A stretch of 64,000 bases of DNA from Takakia lepidozioides (GCA_030704615.1 CM060733.1:76112907-76176906); one strand, 5' to 3'; counted from the first letter of the stretch, positions 1-11,485 are shown. Numbers and translations: made by a program. Notes: a model not told the origin generated them from the sequence alone.

Positions 1-31
1 ATTTCCATTCAGATTCGAGAGTACCTTCCTT

Positions 32-2883
32 GTGAAGGTTTCCATGATGGAACTAGCTCCAAGGAGCATGGTTTACAGGCCGTTAAATATCAAGCATAAG
101 GACGAAGTGAAAGCGCGACTCTTCCAACTTCATTTGTTCGACTCCAAACGTCCAGTGTATCTTGCGCCAATCAACCCTTCCAATCCTGAGAAGATTGCTT
201 CATCGCGACCGAAGCAACGGAAGGAGATGGACGTATCAAGGTTCTTCGTAATTGGTGGACAACACACCATCGTGGCAGCAAAGGTAATGGACTTCATTTC
301 CTCCCAGACCTCTCTTTTAACGAACCTCCACTGGGCAATGGAGGTTGGTGTTGAACTACAAAATTGGATATATCCCCACACTTTCAACTCTCTCACCCAT
401 TTTACATTAACTATAGCAGGAACTTCTCGAGGATCTTTCCGACAGCGAACTGAAGGAGGACTACCGGGAGTGGCCTGCGAAGATTGTATGGTCTACCGAT
501 GAACAATGGCTCCTGAAGTTGTCAAAGCTCCTCAACGATCCCAATAAGGTGCAAAAGTTTGATACAACAATGCCGGAGAAAGTTGCGCATGCGCGAATGT
601 TATTCAACCTGAGGGGGAAGCCAAAGAAATACAACGATCACACCACAAAGTCCGAGACAAAACAATGGAAGGTATGCATTTATGGAATCAAAATCTACTA
701 TTCACATTCATTTTATGCTAAAGAATACTTCTGTTGTCGGAGTGACAACTAATTTATCCCTGAATGAATGTGCAGGAGTTCATGTTTGTCTGTCATTTGA
801 TACTAGAAATGGGTAGCATTAAGGAGGCAATGGTCTTGATACTTTGCAACGACGACGTTTGGAAGATCTAGGAAGATGTTTTCAAAAACTGGGAGCAGGG
901 AAAGCTACTCGACCCGCTTGGGATACAGTACAAGGGTGAACAACAACAGCTCACGAAATCTGCTATCGCAAAGCTGCAAGGGTTGAACAGATGGCAGCTG
1001 ATAAAAGTTGCGCAGAAAATCCTGGACCTGAAATTGACCATTCGAGATTACAAAGGTCAAGACAAATCAATTCAAGGCATGAACAAATACATAGACGACA
1101 TGAAAATGCGCCGGTTTATTGTCGGCGATGTGATGGAAGTGTTGGGGTGGCCTCGGAGGAGCAAATAGTGCACGGAACCGTACACTAAGGACGAGTGGCG
1201 TGAAGTGAAGAGAAAGTACCACTTCAATAAGGCAGAGTTCTCAACATTTAAAGACAAACTGGGGACGGATTACATCCAAAGCAAGATCAAGATGAACATG
1301 GAGACAAAACCACTCACGGCCGCTTTTGTTAAGTACGTCTCCTCCATCAAGAAAGCTTATGAGGATAGAGAGGATGCCATGGCGATTATTTCAGCGAGTT
1401 TCAAGACTCATTACGCTATCATGGGTGGAGAAACAAAATTCGCCGATGCCAAGTCTCGTCTGCGACTCGCACCGAAGAAACGGTTTGACAACATAGCGAT
1501 GGTGTTCGTCAATACAGTTTCTGAAGACGACTCTGTCGTATTTGAGTCCAACGATTATGTGAACATACTGGAGGCCTTTGTGGCTCAGAAAATGAACACG
1601 AGTGTTTTTGTTTTCTTCTCGACGCAACCGTCCTCGGCCAATCTGGTCTCCTACATCCGAAATGGTCCCGGAAGAACATCGTAGCTTGTCCGTCAGGGAT
1701 TTTATGTTCGGGGAGAGTATGAAAATATTACAAAAACAACACGAAGACTTTCTCTCGGACTGTACTGTGCCTGGACTATGTTTTTCCAGCGACACCTGAG
1801 GAGATGCAGAATCCGGACGAGCACATCTCCACCGTACTGTTAATCGAGCCAATACAGCCGATTCTGGAATGGCCCTCTGAGAAGCCATCAGCTTTTGAAG
1901 AAGAGTGCAAGACTTATAATCATAAGCTACAAGCTGACACATACGACTATTTGGCCTCCCTGTTTTGTCAAGATGGGATGTCCGCTGTCAACATCTTCGG
2001 AGGCGTGATGTTGACGTACGCCCTTCATGTAAGTGTAAAACCTTTTTGCATTTTAAATACAAATTTTACATTTTTGATCCACCGCATCCTCTGTTTTACT
2101 GACTGGGTTTATCTGCAGGCAAGAAACATTCGAGTGCTTGAGATCAACCACTCAACCAAGAAAAAGTTTTGCAAAGGAAAAGTTGATAATTTTAAGAAGC
2201 TTCAAATTGAGAATGACAATGTTGCTGAAGAGGTTGACGGCGGAGACGATGATGAGGATGAGGAGGAGGAAGATGAAGACTTGGAAGAAGGAGGCGGACA
2301 TTCCGAACACGTAGAGGAGGACGAGGTCATCGATGGTAATGGGGACAACGAGGGCCACGATGGTGACAATGCAGACCGTTCGGAGGATGGACACCTGGAT
2401 GTGATTCAAGACTTCAGAACTCAGTCACATGATGGTATTGAGAACATCACCCAAGACATTGTGGTCCACAATGTCGTGATTCTGGATGGGGATTCGTCGA
2501 GTTCAAGCGAGAGAACTAAGAGTAATCCTGCTTCACCATCAAGGGGTGCGGAGGCGAGCTCAATCGAGGTGCGCGGCAATTTGATTGGGAGTGCAGACGA
2601 TTGGTTCAAATCTGTAGAAGGGGACGAGCCAGCGCCAATGTCCCCGTCTCCCGCGAAAGAGAGGGTAGAGAGAGTGAGGACAAAGAGCCCGTGTCCCACA
2701 AAAGACAGTGGACACAGAGGGAGGACTAAGAGCCCGTCCCCCGCAAAAATGGACAGTGGTGACAGAGGCAGGACTAAAAGCCCGTCTCCAAGAAAAAACA
2801 GCGGAGGCAGAGGCCGAACTCAGAGCCCAACTTGCTCTCAAAGTGTCTCCCAGCATGTCAATTTGGATGTAGATAACGAATGA
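32..2883 (+). pseudogene. ParB-like / DNA adenine-methyltransferase-like gene, broken
   Basis: The N-terminal part reads FFVIGGQHTIVAAK, the Gly-Gly-Gln-His type motif of ParB/sulfiredoxin-like domains. Three GT-AG introns fit: 284-419, 672-775 and 2029-2118. A later stretch (about 1480-1670) has the alternating hydrophobic pattern of the middle of an N4/N6 DNA methyltransferase, but no DPPY/NPPY tetrapeptide is visible. The part after 1804 contains VNIFGGVMLTYALH joined across the last intron to ARNIRVLEI, which resembles the C-terminal FxGxG SAM-binding motif of beta-type adenine methyltransferases. The tail is very acidic, then carries four RTKSPSPxK-like repeats. In-frame stops lie at 869-871, 1166-1168 and 1682-1684, and the frame shifts before 1804, so it is probably dead. 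ParB-methyltransferase fusions are known mainly from phages and bacteria. The family assignment is inference; an unrelated host gene remains possible. Confidence 0.45.
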
Positions 2884-3062
2884 CACCTGGAGATTTATGG
2901 TATCTTCAAGCATTATAAATGGAACAAATTGTGTGTATTACATCTGGTTGTGTTCTGGTTGTGTTTTTGGCAATACCTGATCTGTATCTTAATATTTCCC
3001 ACATTCTTGAACTTTACATGTGACTAACGGTAAGAAAACTCGTATAGATCCATGAACGGAAA

Positions 3063-3293
3063 TTGGAGGAAATCACACAAACCCGGACAGAATCCATCGC
3101 GACTCAAACAGTGAGGAGGCAGGTGGACTTAACAATAAGGGCCAGCCCAACTGATCCGGTCAAACAAACAACCTCCACTACACAGTCGACGTTGCGAGAT
3201 GGAGGAGATGAGCCTGAGATGGTCGTTGCTCACCGTGAAGGAAAAGAGAGCGAGCAGCACCATCAGCAAATTCGGAACCCCTCCCCGAAACGG
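3063..3293 (+). CDS. low-complexity exon, Ser/Thr/Gln-rich
   Basis: This 77-residue open stretch is rich in Thr, Ser, Gln and charged residues. It ends in ...NPSPKR just before a plausible donor (GTATAC at 3294). A matching acceptor (TTCCACAG, ending at 3380) would join it to the following HAD-like domain. No domain is recognised. It may be the linker or N-terminal exon of the phosphatase-like gene downstream, or the 3' part of the gene upstream. Confidence 0.25.
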
Positions 3294-3386
3294 GTATACA
3301 CCTCATAACCATCTTAGCTATGTTCTTCTTTGTCCTTCTTCTAGTTTTCAAAATAAATTAATTGTTCTGTTATTCCACAGGATGAT

Positions 3387-4118
3387 ATGATTCACCCTCC
3401 AATCGACTATCACAAATCTGTGAACCCACAGGATTGGTATCGCCTCTCTGAGGGACCGAAAGGATCTCGACCAGGATACTACGTACTGGTTCTTGACGTC
3501 GGTTACCTTGGTGAGGTTTATATCCGAGATGGTCCGAGATCCCCTCCCGCAACCCATCCTTGTATGTGCGCTAGAAAATTCAAGCTTGCAGTCCGAAATG
3601 GGTTGGACGACTTCCTGAAATAGGTCCTTAAGCATTTTGAGGTCTACTTTTGGAACACTGGACCGTTAGAAAATGTCCTGGATATAGGGCTGGCTTTGTT
3701 TGGAAGAAGGTTTTACAAGGTCAGGGAATTCAGCAATGAGAACTGCGTGAAGCATAGACAGACGTTCAGTGCCGACTGGCCCAAATATCCGAAAGCGCCA
3801 ATATATCTTAAACGTCTCTACGACCTTTTCACTGTAGACGACCCTGTAGCGTACAAATCAAACACACTTCTTATCGACACTGTAGAAAATATGTATAAGT
3901 CTTACTTGAACCCAAAGTCGCTCGGTATCTTCCTTCCAAAATATAAAGCGCTCGTCGACCCATACAAGGACAGGTTTCTTCTTGATGAACTCAAACCGCA
4001 CCTGGAAGAGTTGCGGTTATCCGGAAAAGACGTTGATATATTCAACGTGGAAAAACCCATAGGATGTCCACCGTATAATGACCCAAAGGTCAAATGCCTC
4101 TTGCTATGGGATTTGTAG
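3387..4118 (+). pseudogene. FCP1-like HAD phosphatase domain, copy 1, degenerate
   Basis: The segment follows the block order of NLI-interacting-factor/FCP1-like phosphatases of the HAD superfamily, which remove phosphate from Ser/Thr through an aspartyl intermediate. Motif I reads YVLVLDVGYL, where active enzymes have DxDxT. Then come AVRNGLDDFL and HFEVYFWNTG, matching the family's RPxLxxFL...VxxWT block. Near the end SNTLLIDTVENMYKSYLNP matches the LLIDDSPxxxxxNP block. A TAG at 3621-3623 interrupts the frame between the second and third blocks. With the second catalytic Asp replaced by Gly and a premature stop, activity is unlikely. Copies 2 and 3 follow at 4.3 and 5.5 kb. Confidence 0.5.
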
Positions 4119-4336
4119 TGGCAGGTTTATCTTAGAAAACAAAAATTTCCTGACGCTTCATTGGAACAGTTTGAAACGTAGATGGCTGCTCTAGATTTTC
4201 ATGAACCTTGACTGTCCAGTGGACGTTTCTCCCAATGTCAATCCTGTCCTTGGTTTATCTTGATTACCACCTGAGTGGATGTATGAATTTCTCACAGATT
4301 GCAGCACCAGTTTCTCCAGTTGCGAAATGATTGCGC

Positions 4337-4858
4337 TTGATAATTTTTGACCTGAATGGAGTTTTGTGCAAAGTGTTGAAGCACCAGAAGAGCTAATGTG
4401 TCCCCCGAATGTCCGAGACAGACTACATGATACCAGCTCTTGTTGGATTTCGACTTGTCTATAGGCTGGAAAAATATCGTGAGATGTGGACAGAGTTGAA
4501 CAAACATTTCCGTCTAGGTATATGGAGCTGCATGATGTACAAGAACTTGCAGCCTATACTGGACTTTATGCTTCGGGGTCTTCCTCAGCCGGCATTCGTT
4601 ATGTCTCAGGAAGATTGTATCTCATGTCCTACTTTCTGTCCACCCTCAATTTATATCAGGATACGACCCGCCGAGTCTGTTCTTGAAGCCATTGATGACG
4701 GTCTGGCAAAGATTTGGTGGTCAGTACAACCTGAGTTACACTCTACTTATTGACGATTCAGCTATTAAGTGTGTGTTGAACCTGCCTGAATCCTGCCTGA
4801 TTCTAAAATCGTTTGAATCTGTTGAGACGGACTCTTGCTATCTCCAGAAGGTTCTTTA
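4337..4858 (+). pseudogene. FCP1-like HAD phosphatase domain, copy 2, degenerate
   Basis: Motif I is LIIFDLNGVLC, with Asn at the second catalytic Asp position. After an in-frame TAA (4394-4396) the same frame continues from 4409 with EKYREMWTELNKHFRLGIWS and a following N..ILDFML, the FCP1-type middle block. The last block, YTLLIDDSAIKCVLNLP, lies in a different frame from about 4720, so there is also a frameshift. The block order and spacing match copies 1 and 3, suggesting tandem duplication of one domain. It is probably a pseudogene, or part of a multi-domain protein whose introns were not resolved. Confidence 0.5.
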
Positions 4859-5543
4859 GAAATATTTGCTTGGAATGAAGAAATCTCACACGGTTTCCAG
4901 TTATCTCAGGGAAAAGAGGATATGACTTAAGCCTTGTCAGAATGTTTCCACCGATCCCAAGTTTAAGCCTCTCCTGGATTATGTTGATGATTCTAATTAC
5001 GGGAATCTCCGATATGATGCTTCAAAATAAAGATTTTATTGATCAACCACGTCTGTGATTCAATGTTTATTTTTTATTGGTTTTTTTTATAGGTTGTATT
5101 GTTTTTCTAGAAAAACTGTTGTGTACTGTGATTTTCTTTTCAATCTGAATTGACATGGAATTGTTTGCTATTTCCTAGTCTCATCCAAGCGTTTCCCCAC
5201 CCCATACCATCCCGATCCTCTAAGATACAGGCCTTCTCCGAAACTCGTCTCGGGGGCTTTTTCAAATCCGACAACCTCCACTGTGCAGTGGAGGTTATCC
5301 CGTGTCTGTACATTGACCTTGTAAGTTCGTTTCTACAGGTTCATGGCGATGCTGCTGATGCCAACTTCTTGTCGGGACCTCCATTGGAATCCTCCATATC
5401 AGAAATTCGTCTACAGAGGGACAACATTCACACTACTGTTGAGATTTCTATCATCGACGATGAAGCATCATCCAGGCACTTGGCTTCCCTAGGATAACTT
5501 TGTCTCTCATCCTTTACATGCAACAGCGGGGAAGAGGAAACGG

Positions 5544-6646
5544 ATGTTGTTAATTTTGAGTGTCAACGGACTCCTCTGCTACCGGCCACCCCCAACCGGT
5601 GGTGAACTGTTTAAGGAGAAATTTCGTTTCAGGAATGTGACATTTCAAGTTCCTGACAGACCGTTTGTGGTGCCTCGGCCTGGAGTCTTGGAGTTTATGG
5701 ACCTTGCATTGAAGCATTTTCACGTGGCCATTTGGTCATGTGCTGATAGAGGTGTTCTTTGTATGATGTTGGAGAGCTTCGTCCCCACGAAAATAGCGAA
5801 GAAGTTTTGCTTCATACGGTCTGTTGAGGATTGTAAAGATACCACCGGTTATATCAGGCCCGGGATGACATATCTCGTGAAGGATATTCGAAGTGTTATT
5901 GTCAGGTACCCTGGTAGACTGTTTGCTACGCAGGGGCAAATACTTCTTGTAGATGATGAGCCATCAAAAGGCCTACGAAACCCACAAAATACTGGATTCT
6001 TCCCTTTCTCATTCAAGCCTTCACCAAACGGATTGCATGACAGGGATGATAACAAAAGCAGTGTGGCCATATATATCGGAGATGGCTGGAGCTTCAATAG
6101 TCGTTGATTACATTAACGAGAACCGGGCAAAGTGTTCTCATAAGCCTATTGGTCGAAACCATGCCTGCTGGGCCTGGTATAGAAGATATCTTGATCCTCG
6201 TATTTGGATCCCACAACAAAAAGAACCTGATTACCTTGGTAGGCATGTGGATCCCACTCTTCTCTTGTTTGTTCATAATTTGATTTTCCAATTCTTTTGC
6301 AGCTGCATTTGCACTCTTACCTCAACATATCCATATGCAAAACTTCCACTTTGGGCCTAACATTTGTCATTTCCATCGCCTCTCCCCAGTTACATTCAAG
6401 GAACGAATACTAAAAGAGGAACAAGAGCTGCGTGATTGGGAAGAATGGCGGGCGTGTCGGGAGGCTTCAAGGACATCAAGTAGAGTTGGCAGTAACATTT
6501 CAGATGACAATGTCAGCCGGTTTCACCTTCCTGAAAGTATCTCCGTGTCCTCTGGAGCGGAGACCGTTGCAAGTGGTTGTGGTAATCGGAGGCATGCCTT
6601 GACTGCAAGCCGTTTGGGAGGAGACTCAATATTATTAATGAGTTAG
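5544..6646 (+). pseudogene. FCP1-like HAD phosphatase domain, copy 3, with downstream exon
   Basis: The third and best-preserved copy. Motif I is LLILSVNGLLC: the nucleophilic Asp is Ser and the second Asp is Asn, so it cannot be catalytic as read. RPGVLEFMDLALKHFHVAIW and the late block ILLVDDEPSKGLRNPQNTG are clear FCP1 signatures. The expected C-terminal helix (SEMAGASIVVDYINENR) is in another frame from about 6070, so a small indel has occurred. A likely intron (GTAGGC near 6238 to TTGCAG near 6302) leads to a charged exon, ERILKEEQELRDWEEWR, ending at 6646. Non-catalytic FCP1-like proteins occur in plants and algae; here, decay seems the simpler explanation. Confidence 0.5.
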
Positions 6647-6659
6647 TATAAGCCGTAAC

Positions 6660-8099
6660 GGTTCTATGCCTTCAGAATCAATGGCTTGTATGGCATTAAG
6701 TCCATGAACGGATGGACAGTTGACATTCATTTTTCTGTTGGTCCATCGCCTTGAATGATATAATCTCAAATAAAATATGAATGTTTCATATCATCAATCA
6801 GGTCCCGACAGACTCGTTTTTCCATGTTGTCCTCTTCATCACATGCCATCATTGTTTCATATTTGGTTCTGCCATTATTCCATGTTTGTTTCTGGATGTC
6901 ATTTTGGATATCGGAGCTCTCATCATTGTTTGATTCATTGCATCATCCCATTCCTTTTAATGAACGTCAACTTGGCAGTGGATGTTCATCTAAGATACAT
7001 ACTTGTATTTTTGCGTAGAATGTGTGGAGGATTACATAATTTGTTGTTATATAGTGCACAAATAGTCAAATAATTATAGATATATCTCTTTATTTCTATT
7101 ATAGATTATAATTATTCATATACCTTGTATTATTTCTGGACCAAACAAAAGTCCAGAATTAGTTAAAATAGTGTTACACTAGTTTGTTCAAACCATTCAT
7201 AGCGCGGGCGTCTAAGCCTCACAAGTTTTGGTTCTGCCCTGATGACATTGCACATTGTGTGATGGGGAGTTTTCGTGAATCGGTGATAATAAATCCCCAA
7301 ATTCTTGTTGTCTGGCCAGTGAAGGTGGGAACGTCACTCTCCAAATAGGAGATTGAGATGCTGGAGGATGCTGGAGGATGCTGGGTTTTGCCTTCCAAGA
7401 GGCCCAACTGTGCAACTTACACCCATGTCTTCAATGTCTTTGCCTTCCACATTTCTTGCACGTCCTCCAGTTGGCAATGATTGGCCCACAAAAATGAATA
7501 GAAAACAGGTCCCTCGGGTTGAGCCAGGTGTAGATCATGAGTTCAAGGTGGAGTGACTCTGCTAGAACTCTGCGGTGTCGAGTGACCCAAATTATTAATG
7601 TCCCCCCTCTAGGCTATGGGCGGGTGTACACAATGGTGACCTCTAGATCTATTGTTCATGGTAGGACCTATGATATTACAATTGGAATTGCACTTGCCCG
7701 GACTTTCAAAGCATGCTTTTGAGCTCTCTTGGGAAGAGAGGCAGGTTTGTCCCGTGCAAGCATGTATACTATATCTACCTTCAGAATTTTGCGATCCTAA
7801 ACGAGACAAGTACATTCACCAATGTACGCTAGGTTACAGTGAGGTTCCACTACAACAGAAATAAGGATTTGTAACTGGGATTTGTGACTATTTTCTGGTC
7901 ATAAGTCCCTTATGACTAATAGTCATGTAACCCCTTAGTCGTAGAGCAACTGTAGTCACGTTCATGGGCAAGCCATTCAATTGGCCTGAGCCGAAAGACG
8001 TATATAGGACGGAGTAGACCATAGTCTCGTAGATATGAGATTTGTGGCGGTACAATGGTTCTTTTATGAAGACATAATTCAATTTTGATCGTGCATGTA
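6660..8099. other. no gene recognised
   Basis: AT-rich sequence with only short, unconvincing open frames. A 10-bp direct repeat (GATGCTGGAG) lies at about 7357-7380. No transposon ends, RNA genes or domains were recognised. Confidence 0.5.
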
Positions 8100-8652
8100 A
8101 TAAATAAAGTCCCATTGTAAATACTACATTGCATATGCTCGACCCTGACACCTGTCATCGCAACATAAATGGTTTGTGTACTGGCTCACTGTTTATATTT
8201 GTAATGTTCCAAGGTTTCGGATAGGGTTATGAGAAAACGATGTATTAGTTCCGTAGGAGTTAGACAATAAATGTCTCACATCTCATTCAACTGTGCGACA
8301 CTACCATGAGATGCATGGATCGGAAAGTAATAGGTGTACATGCGACCTCCAAAGTCCGAACGTTTGATACTAGATCCAGCGAATGGTCTACTTGAATGCC
8401 CGGAGGTCGCATGTTCACCTATTATTTTTTTATCCATACTACTCATGGTAGTGTCGACAGTTGAATGAGATATGGAACATTTGTTATCTAACTCCTAAAA
8501 AGCCAATATATCATTTTCTCAGTACCCTGTCAGAAACATTGAAACATTCGAAGTTACAAACAGTGCCACAATACACGGCCGGTTTTGTTGAAATAACATC
8601 TATGAAATTCGAGCGTATGCAATTTATTATTTACAACGGAACTTTATTTACT
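8100..8652. repeat. long imperfect palindrome 1 (foldback/MITE-like)
   Basis: Two arms of about 250 bp (8100-8350 and 8401-8652) are inverted copies around a centre near 8376. For example CTCATTCAACTG at 8283 pairs with CAGTTGAATGAG at 8458, and TGCGACCTCC at 8341 pairs with GGAGGTCGCA at 8402. The arms have many mismatches but keep colinear pairing throughout. The roughly 50-bp loop is unique. Such a structure is typical of foldback elements, MITEs, or two copies of a small element inserted head to head. No target duplication was identified. Confidence 0.7.
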
Positions 8653-8728
8653 CGGGGGACCGGTATTGCTGCAGGAGCGCAACTGATGGTGCGAGTTCTC
8701 TATTGATTAGAGCTGTCACAACCAATGT

Positions 8729-9076
8729 CAACAATCATATTTACGGTAAGGTGTTTCAAGTTATTGTTGTTCCTCTGGCTGAATTCTGTAGTACTCTTTT
8801 TGCTATTCCCATGCCAACGTCCTCTGAGACTGTCATGTTCAAACGAACGTATCAGCCACCCCGGCCAACTTGCAGGCTGCAGCCACGGCCTACCATAAAT
8901 TGAATGAATTGGAGATTTTGTGCGAAGTTCCTGGTTTCATGTCCGTGGTGGCTGATACGGAATTTCGCAGTGGACCTGATGTTGTTGGCATGAGAGTAGT
9001 AAAACAATTCCTAAAGAATTCAGCTACATGAACATTGACAGTATAAAACACCTTGCAGTACATATGATTCTTGAGA
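8729..9076. repeat. long imperfect palindrome 2 (foldback/MITE-like)
   Basis: The arms are about 8729-8860 and 8947-9076, centred near 8903. CGTATCAGCCACC at 8848 pairs with GGTGGCTGATACG at 8947, and the outer ATCATAT...AAGGTGTTT blocks pair with AAACACCTT...ATATGAT. The arm sequence differs from palindrome 1, so this is a separate element family or a separate event. Confidence 0.65.
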
Positions 9077-9150
9077 TTGTTTGCACGGATTATTTGTGTT
9101 TGTGCTTTCAAGTGACGAACATTTCCGCCATGGTGCGGAAGAGGTGCATT

Positions 9151-9240
9151 GGCCACATTCAACGGTTGATGTGATACCATTTCACAAATGTATCACATCG
9201 CATTTGTGAAAATGTATCACATGAACCGTTCCATGTGGCC
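9151..9240. repeat. compact 90-bp hairpin
   Basis: The left arm GGCCACATTCAACGGTT... (9151-9190) is the near-perfect inverse of ...AACCGTTCCATGTGGCC (9201-9240), with a loop of about 10 bp. It could be a very small foldback element or the remaining ends of a deleted element. Confidence 0.7.
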
Positions 9241-9379
9241 TATGGGAATCTTCGATGGGTACGAGATCAATGGGGCCTACGAGATGAGCTTCCACCAACA
9301 AACATGTGATCATTTCAGAAGTGCTTGAACTTTAAAGCGACGATGGGCAAGGTTCTTCATCCAGATGTTCAACATGCTG

Positions 9380-9686
9380 AGGTCTTCTGTAATGTCTCTT
9401 GTTTCGTAATGAGGTGCTTCTCCAACTCTTATTTTTTCAATGTTGATATCTTCCATCTGGAACATATCCACACATGCATATATAAAGACTTAAAAAACCA
9501 AATGACCATCAAAACTGGAAGCTGGGGATGAGGCTTATAAAAGTGGAGATGATCATTTGCTTATTTAAGGATTTCTGCACACATGTGTGGATCTGTTCCA
9601 AGTGGAGAAAATCAACATATTGGATAAAGTGGACATGGAGAAGCACCGCATTACGAGGCAGGAGACACTACAAAAAGAGCTTCAAA
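9380..9686. repeat. long imperfect palindrome 3 (foldback/MITE-like)
   Basis: The arms 9380-9529 and 9531-9686 pair around 9530 with essentially no loop. CGTAATGAGGTGCTTCTCCA at 9405 pairs with TGGAGAAGCACCGCATTACG at 9636. Pairing extends inward through GCATATATAAAG and outward to GTCTTCTGTAATGTCTC. It is the third long palindrome within 1.6 kb. Confidence 0.7.
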
Positions 9687-9699
9687 GGGCATACAATGT

Positions 9700-10160
9700 A
9701 ACAGGTCCCAGTATAATCGAAGATGAAACCCCACTCATTCAATGGGCGATTGAATGGTTGCCCATTCAAATGATTTTCGTTTGCTTTCAATCTTTGCCAC
9801 TATGTTCAACATACCATGTATCAGGTCCCCGACTAATATAAGATCAATCAAAATTCATTCGATGGCTCAACGGATGGTTGGCCATCGAAATGATTTTGGT
9901 TCGCTTTGAGGCTTGGCACTATGTTCAATGTGCCATATAAGAGGCCCTAGAGTAATATGAGATCAACCGAATTTCGTTCAATGGGCCAACGGATGGTTGC
10001 CCATCCAAATGATTTTCGTTCGCTTTGAGACTTGGCCAGTGTGTTTAGTGTACCCTCTTATACATCCCAATGTAATACAAGATCAATCGAAATTCGTTCG
10101 ATTGTCCAATGAGGCGTTCACTTGTCATCTGGTTTTTGTTCAATGCGAAAAAGAATTCCT
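9700..10160. repeat. 120-bp tandem repeat, block A
   Basis: About four units recur every 119-120 bp. Each contains TAATATGAGATCAATCGAAA, a short internal hairpin (GATGGC...GCCATC or CAATGGGC...GCCCAT), then ATGATTTTCGTTCGCTTTGA and a CTTGGC...GTGTTCAGTGTACC segment. The conserved GGATGGTTG (or GAATGGTTG) lies at 9752, 9872, 9991 and, decayed, at 10111. Reading frames across it are repeat artefacts. Confidence 0.75.
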
Positions 10161-10637
10161 GCAATGCGTGCACGGCTATTGCACCCATTGAACGGATGTG
10201 GTTGAAGCCCCTCTTTTGTCCCCATGTGCTGGAACATGTGTGTGATACATGTGCGGAGACACATTAGACAAATAAATCATTCGCCTCCCCATCGACGCGC
10301 TCACCCCTCAAGCCATTCCACAATTTAATTGAATTTAAATTTATTTTAAGCCAATAAATAGGTTTGTAGTGCCTTTCATTGGGGGCGCAAAAATTTGGAC
10401 CAATAAAAAATGCCCCCAAAAAAAAGTGTTCCGTCTCCCTCACTATTGTAGAACTCTCTATGAAGAGTGCATGAAATTGAACACAAATCAAGTTTGGAGT
10501 GCAAAACAAGGAAGAAAACTGTGGTTTTGGATCCAAATGAATTATGTTCGCTCCCAAATTTGGCACGCGCGTTGCATATGGCTACATTACACTCCCTATT
10601 CAAAAACGGAATGAAAAAAAAATCGTGAGCATGCAAA
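10161..10637. other. interruption of the 120-bp repeat array, no gene
   Basis: About 475 bp of unrelated AT-rich sequence separates the two blocks of the same tandem repeat. No domain or clear terminal repeat is visible. It may be a small insertion, or spacer left by rearrangement. Confidence 0.45.
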
Positions 10638-11045
10638 ACACAGTCCAACAGGTCCCAAAGCAATAGCAGATCCAACGGAATATATTCAACGGGTGAACGG
10701 ATGGTTGCCCATCCAAATCATTTTTGTTTGCTTCCAAACTTTGCCAGTACGTTTGAGACACCCTCTCACAGGTCCCCGACTAATATGAGATCAATCGAAA
10801 TTCATTCGATGGCTCAACGGATGGTTGGCCATCGAAATGATTTTGGTTCGTTTTGAGACTTGGCCACTATGTTCAATGTACCATGTAAGAGGCCCGAGAG
10901 TAATATGAGATCAATCGAGCTTCGTTCAATGGGCCAACGGATGGTTGCCCATCCAAATGATTTTCGTTCGCTTTGAAACTTGGCAAGTGTGTTCATTGTA
11001 CCCTATGATACGTCCCAGTGTAATATGAGATCAATCGAAATGTTT
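10638..11045. repeat. 120-bp tandem repeat, block B
   Basis: Three units plus a partial one resume with the same 120-bp period. GGATGGTTG recurs at about 10699, 10819 and 10939. Units 2 and 3 closely match units of block A, so the array was probably continuous or was duplicated. Confidence 0.75.
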
Positions 11046-11485
11046 TGAGAACTTTGTGGGTATGTTCGGAGAAAGATCATAGATTTTGCGAAATGATTAT
11101 GAAATACGCAGGGTCTAAGCGAAATTTAATGTTTGGAAGACGACCGTTCGTAACTCGTTATAACTTATTGGTTTACATCAATTTTCCTTGTTCTCCAGCT
11201 TTCGGAGTTCATTGCAAATACCCACATACACGTCATGACCAAATATGACACGATTGTAAATTTGTTTACAGGGTAAACCACTTCTTCCCTAGCACACGAG
11301 TGTAAATGTGAAGAAAACGCTGCTCATGCAATTGAAATTGGCAGGTGCCGTACATGTGCATTGTGTATTAACAAAATTGGTGATATACAAAAATGACGGA
11401 ATGCTATTACTGTGTTTTCCAACAATATTCAAGGTACAACAAAAATGCACATTGTATATGTACTACGCTGCCAGTCGTTACAAGC
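11046..11485. other. no gene recognised
   Basis: AT-rich spacer between the tandem repeat and the broken minus-strand gene. Nothing recognisable is present. Confidence 0.4.

Noticed and set aside
32-6646. One giant gene running from the ParB-like domain to the third FCP1-like domain
   Set aside because: The methyltransferase frame ends at a stop (2881-2883) after a low-complexity tail and the next blocks need many extra repairs. Separate annotation is safer, although one gene is not excluded.
10338-10675. Minus-strand open frames of about 100 residues
   Set aside because: Two overlapping frames share Phe-rich, biased sequence without a domain. They are judged non-coding.
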